A DNA stretch of 18,027 nucleotides, taken from NCBI GenBank assembly GCA_024227975.1, contig JAAETV010000551.1:1-18027 (forward strand), written 5' to 3'. Every line of letters starts with the position of its first letter. Positions within the stretch are counted from its first letter, which is position 1. The notes beneath the pieces are model-generated. The model was not told where the DNA came from and made no database searches. It saw only the letters and a list, made by a program, of their open reading frames with translations. The DNA is from Actinomycetes bacterium. Its GTDB lineage: Bacteria; Actinomycetota; Acidimicrobiia; Acidimicrobiales; SZUA-35. The translations under genes were made by a program, and so were the position numbers. Shown in pieces: positions 1 to 6,134 of the stretch.

Positions 1-891
1 CCAGAACTGGAAACTGAGTCCGAGTCCTCGGACACCGCAACCGAACCAGAAGTAGAGGCCGAGCCAGAACTGGAAGCCGAGTCCGACCCGAAAGCCAACG
101 TCGAACCGGGAGCCGAGCCAGAACTGAAAGCCGAGCCCGAGTCCGAGCCAGAACCAGATACCGCAACCGAACCGGGAGCCGACGCCGAACCAGAAGCAGC
201 CGCAGAGCCAGAGGCCGAGCCCGACCCGGAAGCCGACGCCGAGCCAGAAGCAGCCGCAGAGCCAGAGCCCGAGCCCGACCCGGAAGCCATCGCCGAGCCA
301 GAGCTGGAAGCCGAGTCCGAACCAGAGGCCGAGACTTCTCCAAAGGGAGAGCTGGACGCTGACGCCAGAGCTGAGGGCGAGGGCGAGGGCGAGGGCGAGG
401 GCGAGGGCGACGATGAGGGAGATGGCATCAACGTCGAGGCTGAGATTGAAGCTGCAGTCGAGGCTGGAGTGGCAACGCTCGACGACGAAGAGCAATCAAT
501 GACCTGGGTAGCCGACATCGTCCGTGGACCAGCGGCCAGCGACGAGACCGATGGACTCCCCATCCCTCCACATCGCGCTCGTCGATCGAAACGCCTCACG
601 ACAGCAGAGCTGGAGTCACTGCCACTCGATGCCTCCGGGCCGAGCGAGCCGTCCAGCCACCTGGCACTCATCGAGACCCAACCGCCGGAGACGGCCCAGG
701 GTGAGACTCGGGCCGCCGAAGTCCGCGATCGATTGAGTCGCTACAGCGAGGGAGTGGCGGCAGCCAAAGCGGCAAGCTGCATCAGCTCCGAAGTAGGTTG
801 TGACGAGGACGAACCAGAAGGAGTGCTCCCCTTCCGGCCCCATCTCGACGATTCGGTGGCAGGGGCCGACACCGAGGTCGAGGAGGACTAG
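1..891 (+). CDS. cvnA: C-terminal disordered tail of a conservon sensor kinase (CvnA-like), partial
   Basis: The frame is open from base 1 and ends at TAG 889-891, so 296 residues of a larger protein are visible and its start lies left of the window. Residues 1-155 are low-complexity Glu/Pro/Ala/Asp repeats with an (EG)6 stretch, and must be disordered and strongly acidic. After residue 175 the tail contains DGLPIPPHRARRSKRL and later EVRDRLSRYSEGVAAAK. These resemble the 'GLPRR...' and 'EEVRxRLSxxxxGxxxxR' segments that end actinobacterial nitrate/nitrite-sensor-type histidine kinases of the cvnA class. No kinase, HAMP or membrane segment lies in the window, so the identification rests on this tail and on the roadblock gene that starts 3 bases after the stop. 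In conservons CvnA is a membrane kinase-like protein that works with CvnB, CvnC and CvnD. An unrelated acidic protein cannot be fully excluded. Confidence 0.72.
   Translation, partial: PELETESESSDTATEPEVEAEPELEAESDPKANVEPGAEPELKAEPESEPEPDTATEPGADAEPEAAAEPEAEPDPEADAEPEAAAEPEPEPDPEAIAEPELEAESEPEAETSPKGELDADARAEGEGEGEGEGEGDDEGDGINVEAEIEAAVEAGVATLDDEEQSMTWVADIVRGPAASDETDGLPIPPHRARRSKRLTTAELESLPLDASGPSEPSSHLALIETQPPETAQGETRAAEVRDRLSRYSEGVAAAKAASCISSEVGCDEDEPEGVLPFRPHLDDSVAGADTEVEED
181..288 (+). repeat. 54-bp tandem duplication in the kinase-tail coding region
   Basis: Two adjacent 54-bp (18-codon) units, 181-234 and 235-288, are nearly identical. They differ by GAA/GAG in the third codon and GCC/CCC in the twelfth. 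Each encodes DAEPEAAAEPE(A/P)EPDPEA. The unit length is a multiple of three, so copy-number change would lengthen the acidic tail without shifting frame. Degenerate versions of the same Glu-Pro-rich motif extend over 1-330. Confidence 0.85.
373..408 (+). repeat. Hexanucleotide repeat (GAGGGC)6
   Basis: Six perfect head-to-tail copies of GAGGGC encode (Glu-Gly)6 inside the kinase-tail gene. A perfect short tandem repeat is prone to slippage, but a 6-bp unit keeps the frame, so the expected effect is variation in linker length rather than on/off switching. Confidence 0.9.
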
Positions 892-894
892 CTC

Positions 895-1356
895 ATGTCG
901 CCAATGACGAATGGCCACCGAAAAGCGGGGACCGACAAGCTCACCTGGTTGCTGAGTGATTTCACCGCAACCACCGATGGGGTCAAGCAAACCATTGCTG
1001 TCAGCTCCGACGGCTTCCTGCTCGCCACCTCCCCCGGCTCGGACACCGACGGTGTCGAGCAGTTGGCTGCCGTCATCTCCGGCCTGACGAGCCTCACCCA
1101 AGGAGCAGCCTCGCTCTTCGAGTTCGATCGGGTTCACCAGGTCATCGTAGAAATGAGCGGTGGGTTCCTATTCGTAGTATCGGTCTCCAATGGCTCGACG
1201 ATCGCAACGCTGGCCGAGCTCGACTGTGACATCGGAGCCCTCGGTTTCGAGTTGACATTGTTGGTCCAGCTCGTCGGCGAGGTGCTGACCCCCGACCTCG
1301 TCGACACCCTGAAGAATGCCCTGACCCCCCTTTCGGGCCGTGAAGGCGGGCGATGA
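895..1356 (+). CDS. cvnB: Roadblock/LC7 domain protein of a conservon (CvnB-like)
   Basis: This 153-residue protein matches the actinobacterial CvnB roadblock/LC7 pattern almost throughout. After a short polar N-terminus come KLTWLLSDF (residues 15-23), GVKQTIAVSSDGFLLATS, DGVEQLAAVISGLTSLTQGA, VIVEMSGGFLFVVSVSNGS and ATLAELDCDIGALGFELTLL, ending in a C-terminal helix beginning LTPDLVDTLKNAL. Roadblock proteins dimerise and are thought to act as activators or partners of the MglA-like GTPase encoded two genes downstream. The ATG at 895 lies 3 bases after the upstream stop. The TGA stop overlaps the next ATG (ATGA at 1353-1356), so translation is probably coupled. No signal peptide or membrane segment is seen, so it is probably cytoplasmic. 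Family assignment is firm; the signal it serves is unknown. Confidence 0.93.
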   Translation: MSPMTNGHRKAGTDKLTWLLSDFTATTDGVKQTIAVSSDGFLLATSPGSDTDGVEQLAAVISGLTSLTQGAASLFEFDRVHQVIVEMSGGFLFVVSVSNGSTIATLAELDCDIGALGFELTLLVQLVGEVLTPDLVDTLKNALTPLSGREGGR

Positions 1357-1615
1357 ACGATGAGGATCCGTCGGGTGAGTCACCCCCAGCCTCCTTCACC
1401 CCTACATCGTCACGGGTGGCCGCACCCGTTCGGCCCACGATGACCTCGCCCCGTCGATCGCTGAGTTGGCAGGCCAGCTCAATCTTCCACTCGGCGTTGC
1501 CCGGGTGTTGGTTTCGGATATGACAGCCGATGGAATCCTCCGCCGCCACCGGGACTCAGATCCGCTCGACTGCGCCTTCATCGAGGAACTGATCAAAGGG
1601 ATCTGGTCGCTGTGA
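1353..1615 (+). pseudogene. cvnC: DUF742 protein of a conservon (CvnC-like), frameshifted and shortened
   Basis: The only sensible start is ATG 1353, overlapping the roadblock stop, and it gives MNDEDPSGES. That frame loses all similarity and stops at TGA 1521-1523. The DUF742 signature lies in another frame (codons starting at 1382, 1385...): HPYIVTGGRTR at 1397-1429, then IAELAGQLNLPLGVARVL and VSDMTADGILRRHR, ending at TGA 1613-1615. That frame has a stop at 1376-1378 and no ATG, GTG or TTG before the conserved part. A -1 shift between about 1379 and 1400 would join the two parts into roughly 88 residues. The C5 run at 1383-1387 is the obvious place for a missing base. DUF742 proteins are usually nearer 115-130 residues, and the segment between GGRTR and the winged-helix-like IAELA part looks about 30 residues short. 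Causes could be a sequence error, real decay, or frameshifting. The stop overlaps the GTPase start (GTGA). Confidence 0.72.
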
Positions 1616-2193
1616 GCGCCCAGCCGTTGCCTCTGCCGTCACCGATCTCGGCCAAGATCGTGATCTCGGGAGGCTTCGGGGTCGGCAAGACGACCCTGGT
1701 GAGCACTATCTCGGAGATCACGCCCCTCCGAACAGAGGCAAACATGACGACGGCGAGTGTTGGCGTCGACGACCGCGAGCTGCTGCGCAAGAAGACGAGC
1801 ACGACCGTAGCCCTCGATTTCGGTCGGGTCACCATCAGCGAGACCCTGCGCCTCTACCTGTTCGGTACCCCAGGTCAGGAACGGTTCGGATTCATGTGGG
1901 ATGATCTCGTCAGGGGTGCCCTTGGAGCCCTCATCCTGACCGACACCAGACGGCTCGAGGCCTGCCACGAGTCAATCGACTACTACGAGACCAAAGCCAT
2001 CCCGTTCGTGGTGGCCGTCAACCAGTTCGAAGACGGCCCCGTCCACCGGCTCGACCAGGTCCGCGCCGCTCTCGATCTCGATTCGGCCACTCCTCTCGTT
2101 CGTTTCGATGCCAGGGAGAAAGAGTCAGTCAAGGAGGTCCTCATCAATCTCTTGGATCTGCTGCTGGCCCGGACCCGCCCAGTGAATGCCTGA
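1612..2193 (+). CDS. cvnD: MglA/Ras-like small GTPase of a conservon (CvnD-like)
   Basis: This 193-residue P-loop GTPase is the last conservon gene. Its Walker A is GGFGVGKTT (residues 20-28). A switch I region with T64/T65 precedes VALDFG. G3 is GTPGQERF (85-92), with Gly in place of the usual Asp. G4 is the variant NQFE (137-140) instead of NKxD. These deviations are common in the actinobacterial conservon GTPases. It is expected to cycle between GTP and GDP and to associate with the roadblock protein and the membrane kinase. The start is GTG 1612, overlapping the DUF742 stop by four bases. AAAGGG about a dozen bases upstream can serve as a ribosome binding site. This GTPase frame is intact although the DUF742 frame before it is disturbed. 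No P450 gene follows, unlike some Streptomyces conservons. Confidence 0.93.
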   Translation: MSAQPLPLPSPISAKIVISGGFGVGKTTLVSTISEITPLRTEANMTTASVGVDDRELLRKKTSTTVALDFGRVTISETLRLYLFGTPGQERFGFMWDDLVRGALGALILTDTRRLEACHESIDYYETKAIPFVVAVNQFEDGPVHRLDQVRAALDLDSATPLVRFDAREKESVKEVLINLLDLLLARTRPVNA

Positions 2194-2237
2194 CCCTCGT
2201 TTCATACTCGATTCCCGCTGGCTGCGATACTGAGCCC

Positions 2238-2354
2238 ATGGCGAACCACTTGACGACTATCAAGACCACTCCCCGCACCACCGCGTCTGGGACGACCATC
2301 GGTGGTGTCGATCCGGCCGCCCGTGCTAGCGACGATCAGCCCACACGATCATGA
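2238..2354 (+). CDS. Possible 38-residue Thr-Thr-rich leader peptide
   Basis: In the 157-base gap between the GTPase and the crotonase, ATG 2238 opens a 38-codon frame whose TGA overlaps the crotonase ATG (ATGA at 2351-2354). The peptide contains nine Thr, eight of them as four Thr-Thr pairs (residues 6-7, 10-11, 14-15, 19-20), and begins MANHLTTIKTTPRTT. A GATACT hexamer lies six bases before the ATG and could be a -10 element of a leaderless transcript. The overlap would couple its translation to the crotonase, which has no Shine-Dalgarno sequence of its own. No homologue is recognised and a chance frame of this length is easy to obtain, so this is a candidate only. Confidence 0.28.
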   Translation: MANHLTTIKTTPRTTASGTTIGGVDPAARASDDQPTRS

Positions 2355-3235
2355 GCGAATCTGTCGTCATCTACGAAGAGCGCGATGGCATCGCAATCAT
2401 CACCCTCAACCGGCCAGAGAAGAAGAACACCCTGAACGATGCCGTGATCCAGGGGGTGGCCGATGGGATCGATGCCGCCACCAGGTCAGAGGAGGTCGCT
2501 GCCATCATCTTGCGCGGAGCTGGGGACTGCTTCACTGCGGGCTATGACCTGACAGCGGGTACCGGGTTCTCGCCCGACGATCCGGCTGATTGGAAGAGAC
2601 CCTACGGGGCCAAGGGACCCAAGCCCCGCGCCGGGGCCTGGGATCCGGTGCGGGACTATCAGTTCATGGGGAACAATGTCCGCCGCTTCATGAAGATCTG
2701 GGAGTGTCCCAAGCCAGTCCTGGCCGAGATCAAGGGATGGGCCATCGGAGGTGCGACCGACCTGGTGCTGTGCGCCGACCTGCTGTACATGGCCTCCGAT
2801 GCTCACATCGGTTACGCCCCGAGTCGGATCTTCGGTACCCCGACCACCATGATGTGGGTGTACCGGCTCGGCCTGGAGCACGCCAAGCAATTCCTGTTGA
2901 CGGGACGTGCCATCGATGCCGAGACCGCTCACCGGATCGGTTTGGTCTCAACCGTGTGCCCTCCCGATGAGCTAGCGGCGACCGTCGAGGAAGAGGCCAA
3001 GCGCTTCACCAATATCCCGGCCAACCAGTTGGCCCTGAACAAGCTCCTGATCAACCAGGCCTTCGAGAACATGGGCCTGCGCACCTCGCAAGTGCTCGGT
3101 ACCTTCTTCGACGGGGTGACCCGCCACACTGAAGAGGCATATCAGTGGGTCGAGTCCTTCCCCGAGAAGGGCTTCCGTCAGGTCATTCGGGAGCGTGATG
3201 CTCCTTGGGATGACTACGGCGAGCGTCGACCCTGA
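2351..3235 (+). CDS. Enoyl-CoA hydratase/isomerase (crotonase) family protein
   Basis: This 294-residue crotonase-fold protein has the usual landmarks: IAIITLNRPEKKNTLN (residues 14-29), an oxyanion-hole strand AIILRGAGDCFTAGYDL (51-67), the second oxyanion segment AIGGATDLVLCADL (131-144), and the C-terminal LTGRAIDAETAHRIGLV. It should bind an acyl-CoA thioester in the cytoplasm and stabilise an enolate. Of the two Glu residues used by classical hydratases, the first position is Asp (D137). The second region reads IGYAPSRIFG with no Glu. Simple hydration of a 2-enoyl-CoA is therefore doubtful; isomerase, hydrolase or lyase chemistry is possible. An insertion at residues 75-100 widens the region after the first oxyanion strand. 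It heads a four-gene + strand string, with the dehydrogenase 65 bases downstream. Family is firm; reaction and substrate are not known. Confidence 0.9.
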   Translation: MSESVVIYEERDGIAIITLNRPEKKNTLNDAVIQGVADGIDAATRSEEVAAIILRGAGDCFTAGYDLTAGTGFSPDDPADWKRPYGAKGPKPRAGAWDPVRDYQFMGNNVRRFMKIWECPKPVLAEIKGWAIGGATDLVLCADLLYMASDAHIGYAPSRIFGTPTTMMWVYRLGLEHAKQFLLTGRAIDAETAHRIGLVSTVCPPDELAATVEEEAKRFTNIPANQLALNKLLINQAFENMGLRTSQVLGTFFDGVTRHTEEAYQWVESFPEKGFRQVIRERDAPWDDYGERRP

Positions 3236-3283
3236 ACCCAACCCTGAGCCCGATTCGGCACCAATTCGAAGCCGACGGTGGGC

Positions 3284-3288
3284 GGAGG
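3284..3288 (+). promoter_or_regulatory. Shine-Dalgarno GGAGG before the dehydrogenase
   Basis: GGAGG lies 12 bases before ATG 3301 and 9 bases before an in-frame TTG at 3298. It supports initiation in this immediate area. The ATG is preferred because the protein already begins close to its TGxxxGxG motif, and ATG is the stronger start codon. Confidence 0.5.
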
Positions 3289-3294
3289 TAGCGT
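3289..3294 (+). promoter_or_regulatory. Candidate -10 element TAGCGT, leaderless arrangement
   Basis: TAGCGT fits the actinobacterial -10 pattern TANNNT and ends exactly six bases before ATG 3301, which would place the transcription start at or next to the start codon. The same spacing occurs before the genes at 4925 and 8805. It follows directly on a GGAGG, so a longer transcript from upstream could also be translated conventionally. Confidence 0.3.
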
Positions 3295-3300
3295 CCGTTG

Positions 3301-4065
3301 ATGGCTGGATTGGGAATCGTGACCGGTGGGGCGCAAGGTATCGGGGCGGCCATCGTCTCCGCCTTGCTCGATCAGGGGGTTGTCGACCGGGTGGCCGTGT
3401 TCGACCTGTTCCCCGAGACGATGGCAGACCAGGACGAACGAGTGAGTGTCCATGGGTGCGACGTCACCGACGAGGAGTCGGTGAGGGCCGCCTACGGCGC
3501 CGTTGGTGAGGTCCCGATGGTGCTGGTCAACAACGCCGGGGGTGGCCGCCTGGGCGAGATCAGACCGGCCGATGGAGAGGGTGAAGCGGCCACGGAGCCC
3601 CCGAGTGCCTTCGACCCGTTCGCCCCCGTCGACGCCTTCCGGGACATGGTCGAGCTGAACTTCACCTCGGCCCATGTCGTGACCCGGGTCATCGGCCCTG
3701 ATCTCCAAGCGGGAGCCGCTATCTGCAACACGGCGTCGATCGCAGGCCAGAGGCCAACCGCCCTGTATTCATACGGGGCGGCCAAGGCGGCCCTGATCCA
3801 CTGGACGATGTCGATGGCCAGAGCCCTGGCCCCGGCGCATATCAGGGTCAACGCCGTGGCCCCAGGCATCATCCGAACCCGGTTGTGGGAGGCCATGCAG
3901 CCTGACGAGGTGAGCTACGACACCATGATCAAGGACATCATGCCGATGAGCGAAGACCAGAAACCATCCGACATCGCCAACGCCGTTGCCTTCCTCTGCT
4001 CGGATCGGGCCTCACAGATCACCGGTGAGGTCATCCGCATCGACGGAGGCCTCACCCTTCGCTGA
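3301..4065 (+). CDS. Short-chain dehydrogenase/reductase (SDR)
   Basis: This 254-residue classical SDR uses NAD(P)(H). The Rossmann dinucleotide motif TGGAQGIG is at residues 8-15, NNAG at 77-80, and the catalytic Ser146, Tyr158 and Lys162 (YGAAK) are in place. VNAVAPG (183-189) and the terminal ITGEVIRIDGG complete the family pattern. It probably oxidises a hydroxyl or reduces a keto group on an acyl-CoA or a related intermediate in the cytoplasm. An acidic, Ala/Glu-rich insertion at about 84-108 is longer than usual after the NNAG strand. Only seven residues precede the nucleotide motif, so the start is near ATG 3301; an in-frame TTG at 3298 is the alternative. It lies between a crotonase and an amidohydrolase on the same strand, with 4 bases to the latter, so co-transcription is likely. 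Cofactor preference and substrate cannot be read from the sequence. Confidence 0.93.
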   Translation: MAGLGIVTGGAQGIGAAIVSALLDQGVVDRVAVFDLFPETMADQDERVSVHGCDVTDEESVRAAYGAVGEVPMVLVNNAGGGRLGEIRPADGEGEAATEPPSAFDPFAPVDAFRDMVELNFTSAHVVTRVIGPDLQAGAAICNTASIAGQRPTALYSYGAAKAALIHWTMSMARALAPAHIRVNAVAPGIIRTRLWEAMQPDEVSYDTMIKDIMPMSEDQKPSDIANAVAFLCSDRASQITGEVIRIDGGLTLR

Positions 4066-4069
4066 ACTG

Positions 4070-4915
4070 ATGGCCATCATCGACGCCCAAGTCCACACCT
4101 ATGAGCGCGACCGCCCGGAGCGACCCTGGGCCGGAGTGTTGCACGGCCCTCCCGAGGTCACCGGTGATGACATGGTGGCGGCCATGGATGCTGTCGGGGT
4201 CGACGGGGCCCTACTCGTTTCCCCCTGGACCATGTACCGCTTCGACGCCAGCTACGCCTGCGAGGTCCACCAGGCCCACCCCGATCGGTTCGGGCTCATC
4301 AAGCCAGTGAACCCCAACGCCGACGATCTCGTCGAAACGATCGATGCCTGGGCCGAGACCCCAGGGGCGGTCGGTATCCGCATCATGATGGTCGGCGATG
4401 TCTCGGCCGATCCCGACGATCCGGGCCTGGGATCGGTATTGGAGCGGGGTGCAGCCCATGGCTTTCCGGTCAATGTGTTGTGCCGGGGTCGGGTCTCCCT
4501 TGTCGGCGAGCTGGCCTTGCGCCACCCCGAGACCCAGCTCGTTGTCGACCATCTCGGCCTCCGACAGCCCTTCGAGCCCCCCGTCCCCGATGACCCCTTC
4601 GCTGGGCTAGACGCCGTGGTCGCCCTAGCCGACCATGAAAACATCGTCATCAAGATCACGGGGGCCTGCACCCTGTCTCATGAACCCTTCCCCTATCCCG
4701 ACATCTGGGCCCCCCTTCACCGGCTGTTCGACGCCTTCGGCATCGACCGCTGCCTCTGGGGCACCGACTGGACCCGGGCCGTCGAGCTTCTCGACTATGA
4801 GCAGGGAGTGGAGGCCTTCCGCCTCCACGATCAGCTGACTGACGGGGAGCGCTCCGCCCTCATGGGTGGATCACTCGAACACATCTACGACTGGTCCCCA
4901 TCGCCCAACCCATAG
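4070..4915 (+). CDS. Amidohydrolase family 2 protein (PF04909-type metal-dependent hydrolase)
   Basis: This 281-residue TIM-barrel hydrolase of the amidohydrolase-2 type starts at ATG 4070, only 4 bases after the dehydrogenase stop. An in-frame upstream extension would run back inside the dehydrogenase gene and adds no conserved sequence. Likely metal ligands and catalytic residues are D5-Q7-H9 in IIDAQVHTY, H161 in VVDHLG and D233 in WGTDW. The usual DxHxH motif is changed to DxQxH, a variant also seen in lactonase-like members. Relatives include lactonases, 2-pyrone-4,6-dicarboxylate hydrolase and decarboxylases such as ACMSD, so hydrolysis of a cyclic ester or amide, or a decarboxylation, is plausible. 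No good Shine-Dalgarno sequence precedes the ATG, so re-initiation after the dehydrogenase is likely. The M20 gene follows 9 bases downstream. Confidence 0.87.
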   Translation: MAIIDAQVHTYERDRPERPWAGVLHGPPEVTGDDMVAAMDAVGVDGALLVSPWTMYRFDASYACEVHQAHPDRFGLIKPVNPNADDLVETIDAWAETPGAVGIRIMMVGDVSADPDDPGLGSVLERGAAHGFPVNVLCRGRVSLVGELALRHPETQLVVDHLGLRQPFEPPVPDDPFAGLDAVVALADHENIVIKITGACTLSHEPFPYPDIWAPLHRLFDAFGIDRCLWGTDWTRAVELLDYEQGVEAFRLHDQLTDGERSALMGGSLEHIYDWSPSPNP

Positions 4916-4918
4916 CCT
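4913..4918 (+). promoter_or_regulatory. Candidate -10 element TAGCCT, leaderless arrangement
   Basis: TAGCCT includes the stop codon of the preceding amidohydrolase and ends six bases before ATG 4925, the same geometry as at 3289 and 8793. It would give an internal promoter for the M20 gene. Because the TAG is also a stop codon, part of the match could be coincidental. The following GCGGGG is a weak alternative ribosome binding site. Confidence 0.28.
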
Positions 4919-4924
4919 GCGGGG

Positions 4925-6097
4925 ATGGAGTACCGGACTACCTATCTGGCGGCGGAGATGAAGCAGTGGCGCCACCAGCTCCACCTCTACCCCGAGCTCG
5001 CCTTCGAGGTCACCTCGACCGCGGCTACCGTTGCCGACCAGCTGAGGGCCTTCGGCCTCGACGAGGTCCACGAGGGCATCGGCCGATCTGGTGTGGTGGG
5101 GGTACTACGCCGGGGTACGTCGTCGACCATGATCGGGCTCCGGGCTGACATGGACGCCCTCCCCATCCAGGAGCATGGTGACTCCGAACACCAGTCCCGG
5201 ATCAACGGGGTCTTCCACGGCTGTGGCCATGATGGCCACACCTCAATGTTGTTGGGAGCAGCCAAGCACCTGAGCACCAACGGATCCTTCGACGGGACCG
5301 TGGTGTTCGTGTTCCAACCCGATGAGGAGAACGGACGAGGAGCCCAAGCCATGATCGACGATGGTCTGCTCGACCGCTTTCTCCTGTCGGCTATCTACGG
5401 GCTGCACAACACGCCGGGGATCCCGGCCGGCCACTTCGCCACCCGAGTTGGCCCAATGATGAGCTCTGAGGACCTGTTCGAGATCACGATCAGGGGTCGA
5501 GGTGGTCACGCCTCCGTGCCGCAGCACCATGTCGACCCCATCGTGATCGGGGCCGAGATCATCCAGGCCTTGCAGACCATCGTCTCCCGCTCGGTCGCCG
5601 CCACCGACACCGCGGTGGTGTCGGTCACCGAGCTCATCACCGACGGAGCCCGCAACATCGTCCCGTCGAACGTGATCATCAGGGGTGATTGCCGGACTTT
5701 TTCGACCGACGTTCAGCATCGGATCGAGCAGCGAATGGGCGACCTGGTGGACGGGATCTGTGGAGCCCATGGAGCTTCCGGCCACGTCGAGTACCGCAAT
5801 GAGTTCGTGCCCCTGGTGAATACCGGGCCTGAGGTCGATGCTGCCCTTGGAGCGGCCGGGGCGGTCGCTGGCCCCGAGGGGGTGGATGGGACCTGTGGTC
5901 TGGTCACCGCCTCGGAAGATTTCGCCCGCTACCTGCACCTGGTGCCGGGCTGCTTCATCACTATCGGCAACGGCCGAGATGGGGTCTGCGGCCAGTCACT
6001 CCACCACCCCAACTATGACTTCAACGATGAGATCCTGGCTGCCGGGTCCAGCTACTGGGTCGAACTGGTGGAGTCCCAACTACCGGCTGCGGCCTAG
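4925..6097 (+). CDS. M20D-family amidohydrolase/peptidase (IAA-amino acid or hippurate hydrolase-like)
   Basis: This 390-residue zinc amidohydrolase is full length for the M20D group. The N-terminal catalytic part has RADMDALPIQE (73-83) and GCGHDGHT (99-106), with C100 and H102 as metal ligands. QPDEENGRGA (131-140) holds the catalytic and ligand Glu residues, and GLHNTPGIPAG (159-169) brings H161. A dimerisation domain follows, with GRGGHASVPQ (191-200) and the region running through NIVPSNVIIRGD. The catalytic domain resumes with TASEDFARY and ends in LHHPNYDFND, where H360 or H361 is the last ligand. M20D enzymes cleave N-acyl amino acids or aryl amides such as hippurate and indoleacetyl-amino acids. 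No signal peptide is present, so it acts in the cytoplasm. It ends the + strand string and faces the convergent acyl-CoA synthetase gene. Its substrate would be a good pointer to what the cluster degrades. Confidence 0.94.
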   Translation: MEYRTTYLAAEMKQWRHQLHLYPELAFEVTSTAATVADQLRAFGLDEVHEGIGRSGVVGVLRRGTSSTMIGLRADMDALPIQEHGDSEHQSRINGVFHGCGHDGHTSMLLGAAKHLSTNGSFDGTVVFVFQPDEENGRGAQAMIDDGLLDRFLLSAIYGLHNTPGIPAGHFATRVGPMMSSEDLFEITIRGRGGHASVPQHHVDPIVIGAEIIQALQTIVSRSVAATDTAVVSVTELITDGARNIVPSNVIIRGDCRTFSTDVQHRIEQRMGDLVDGICGAHGASGHVEYRNEFVPLVNTGPEVDAALGAAGAVAGPEGVDGTCGLVTASEDFARYLHLVPGCFITIGNGRDGVCGQSLHHPNYDFNDEILAAGSSYWVELVESQLPAAA

Positions 6098-6134
6098 CCA
6101 GATCCTCATCCGCTGCCCTGATCGGCCCGCCGGC

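Noticed and set aside
1..330. Repetitive left end as a CRISPR array or non-coding satellite
   Set aside because: The repeats are direct, unspaced, multiples of three, and encode a continuous acidic protein tail with no unique spacers.
469..891. Separate 140-residue gene starting at GTG 469
   Set aside because: The same frame is open all the way to base 1 and the composition is continuous, so the GTG is an internal Val codon of the longer gene.
3986..4069. Earlier start for the amidohydrolase-2 gene inside the dehydrogenase
   Set aside because: The 28-residue extension overlaps a fully conserved SDR C-terminus in another frame, and the IIDAQVH motif normally sits at the very start of this family.
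5243..5938. Minus-strand frame of about 230 codons inside the M20 amidohydrolase
   Set aside because: It is a His/Asp/Gly-rich low-complexity translation, the typical appearance of an antisense shadow. The M20 motifs on the plus strand cover the region fully.
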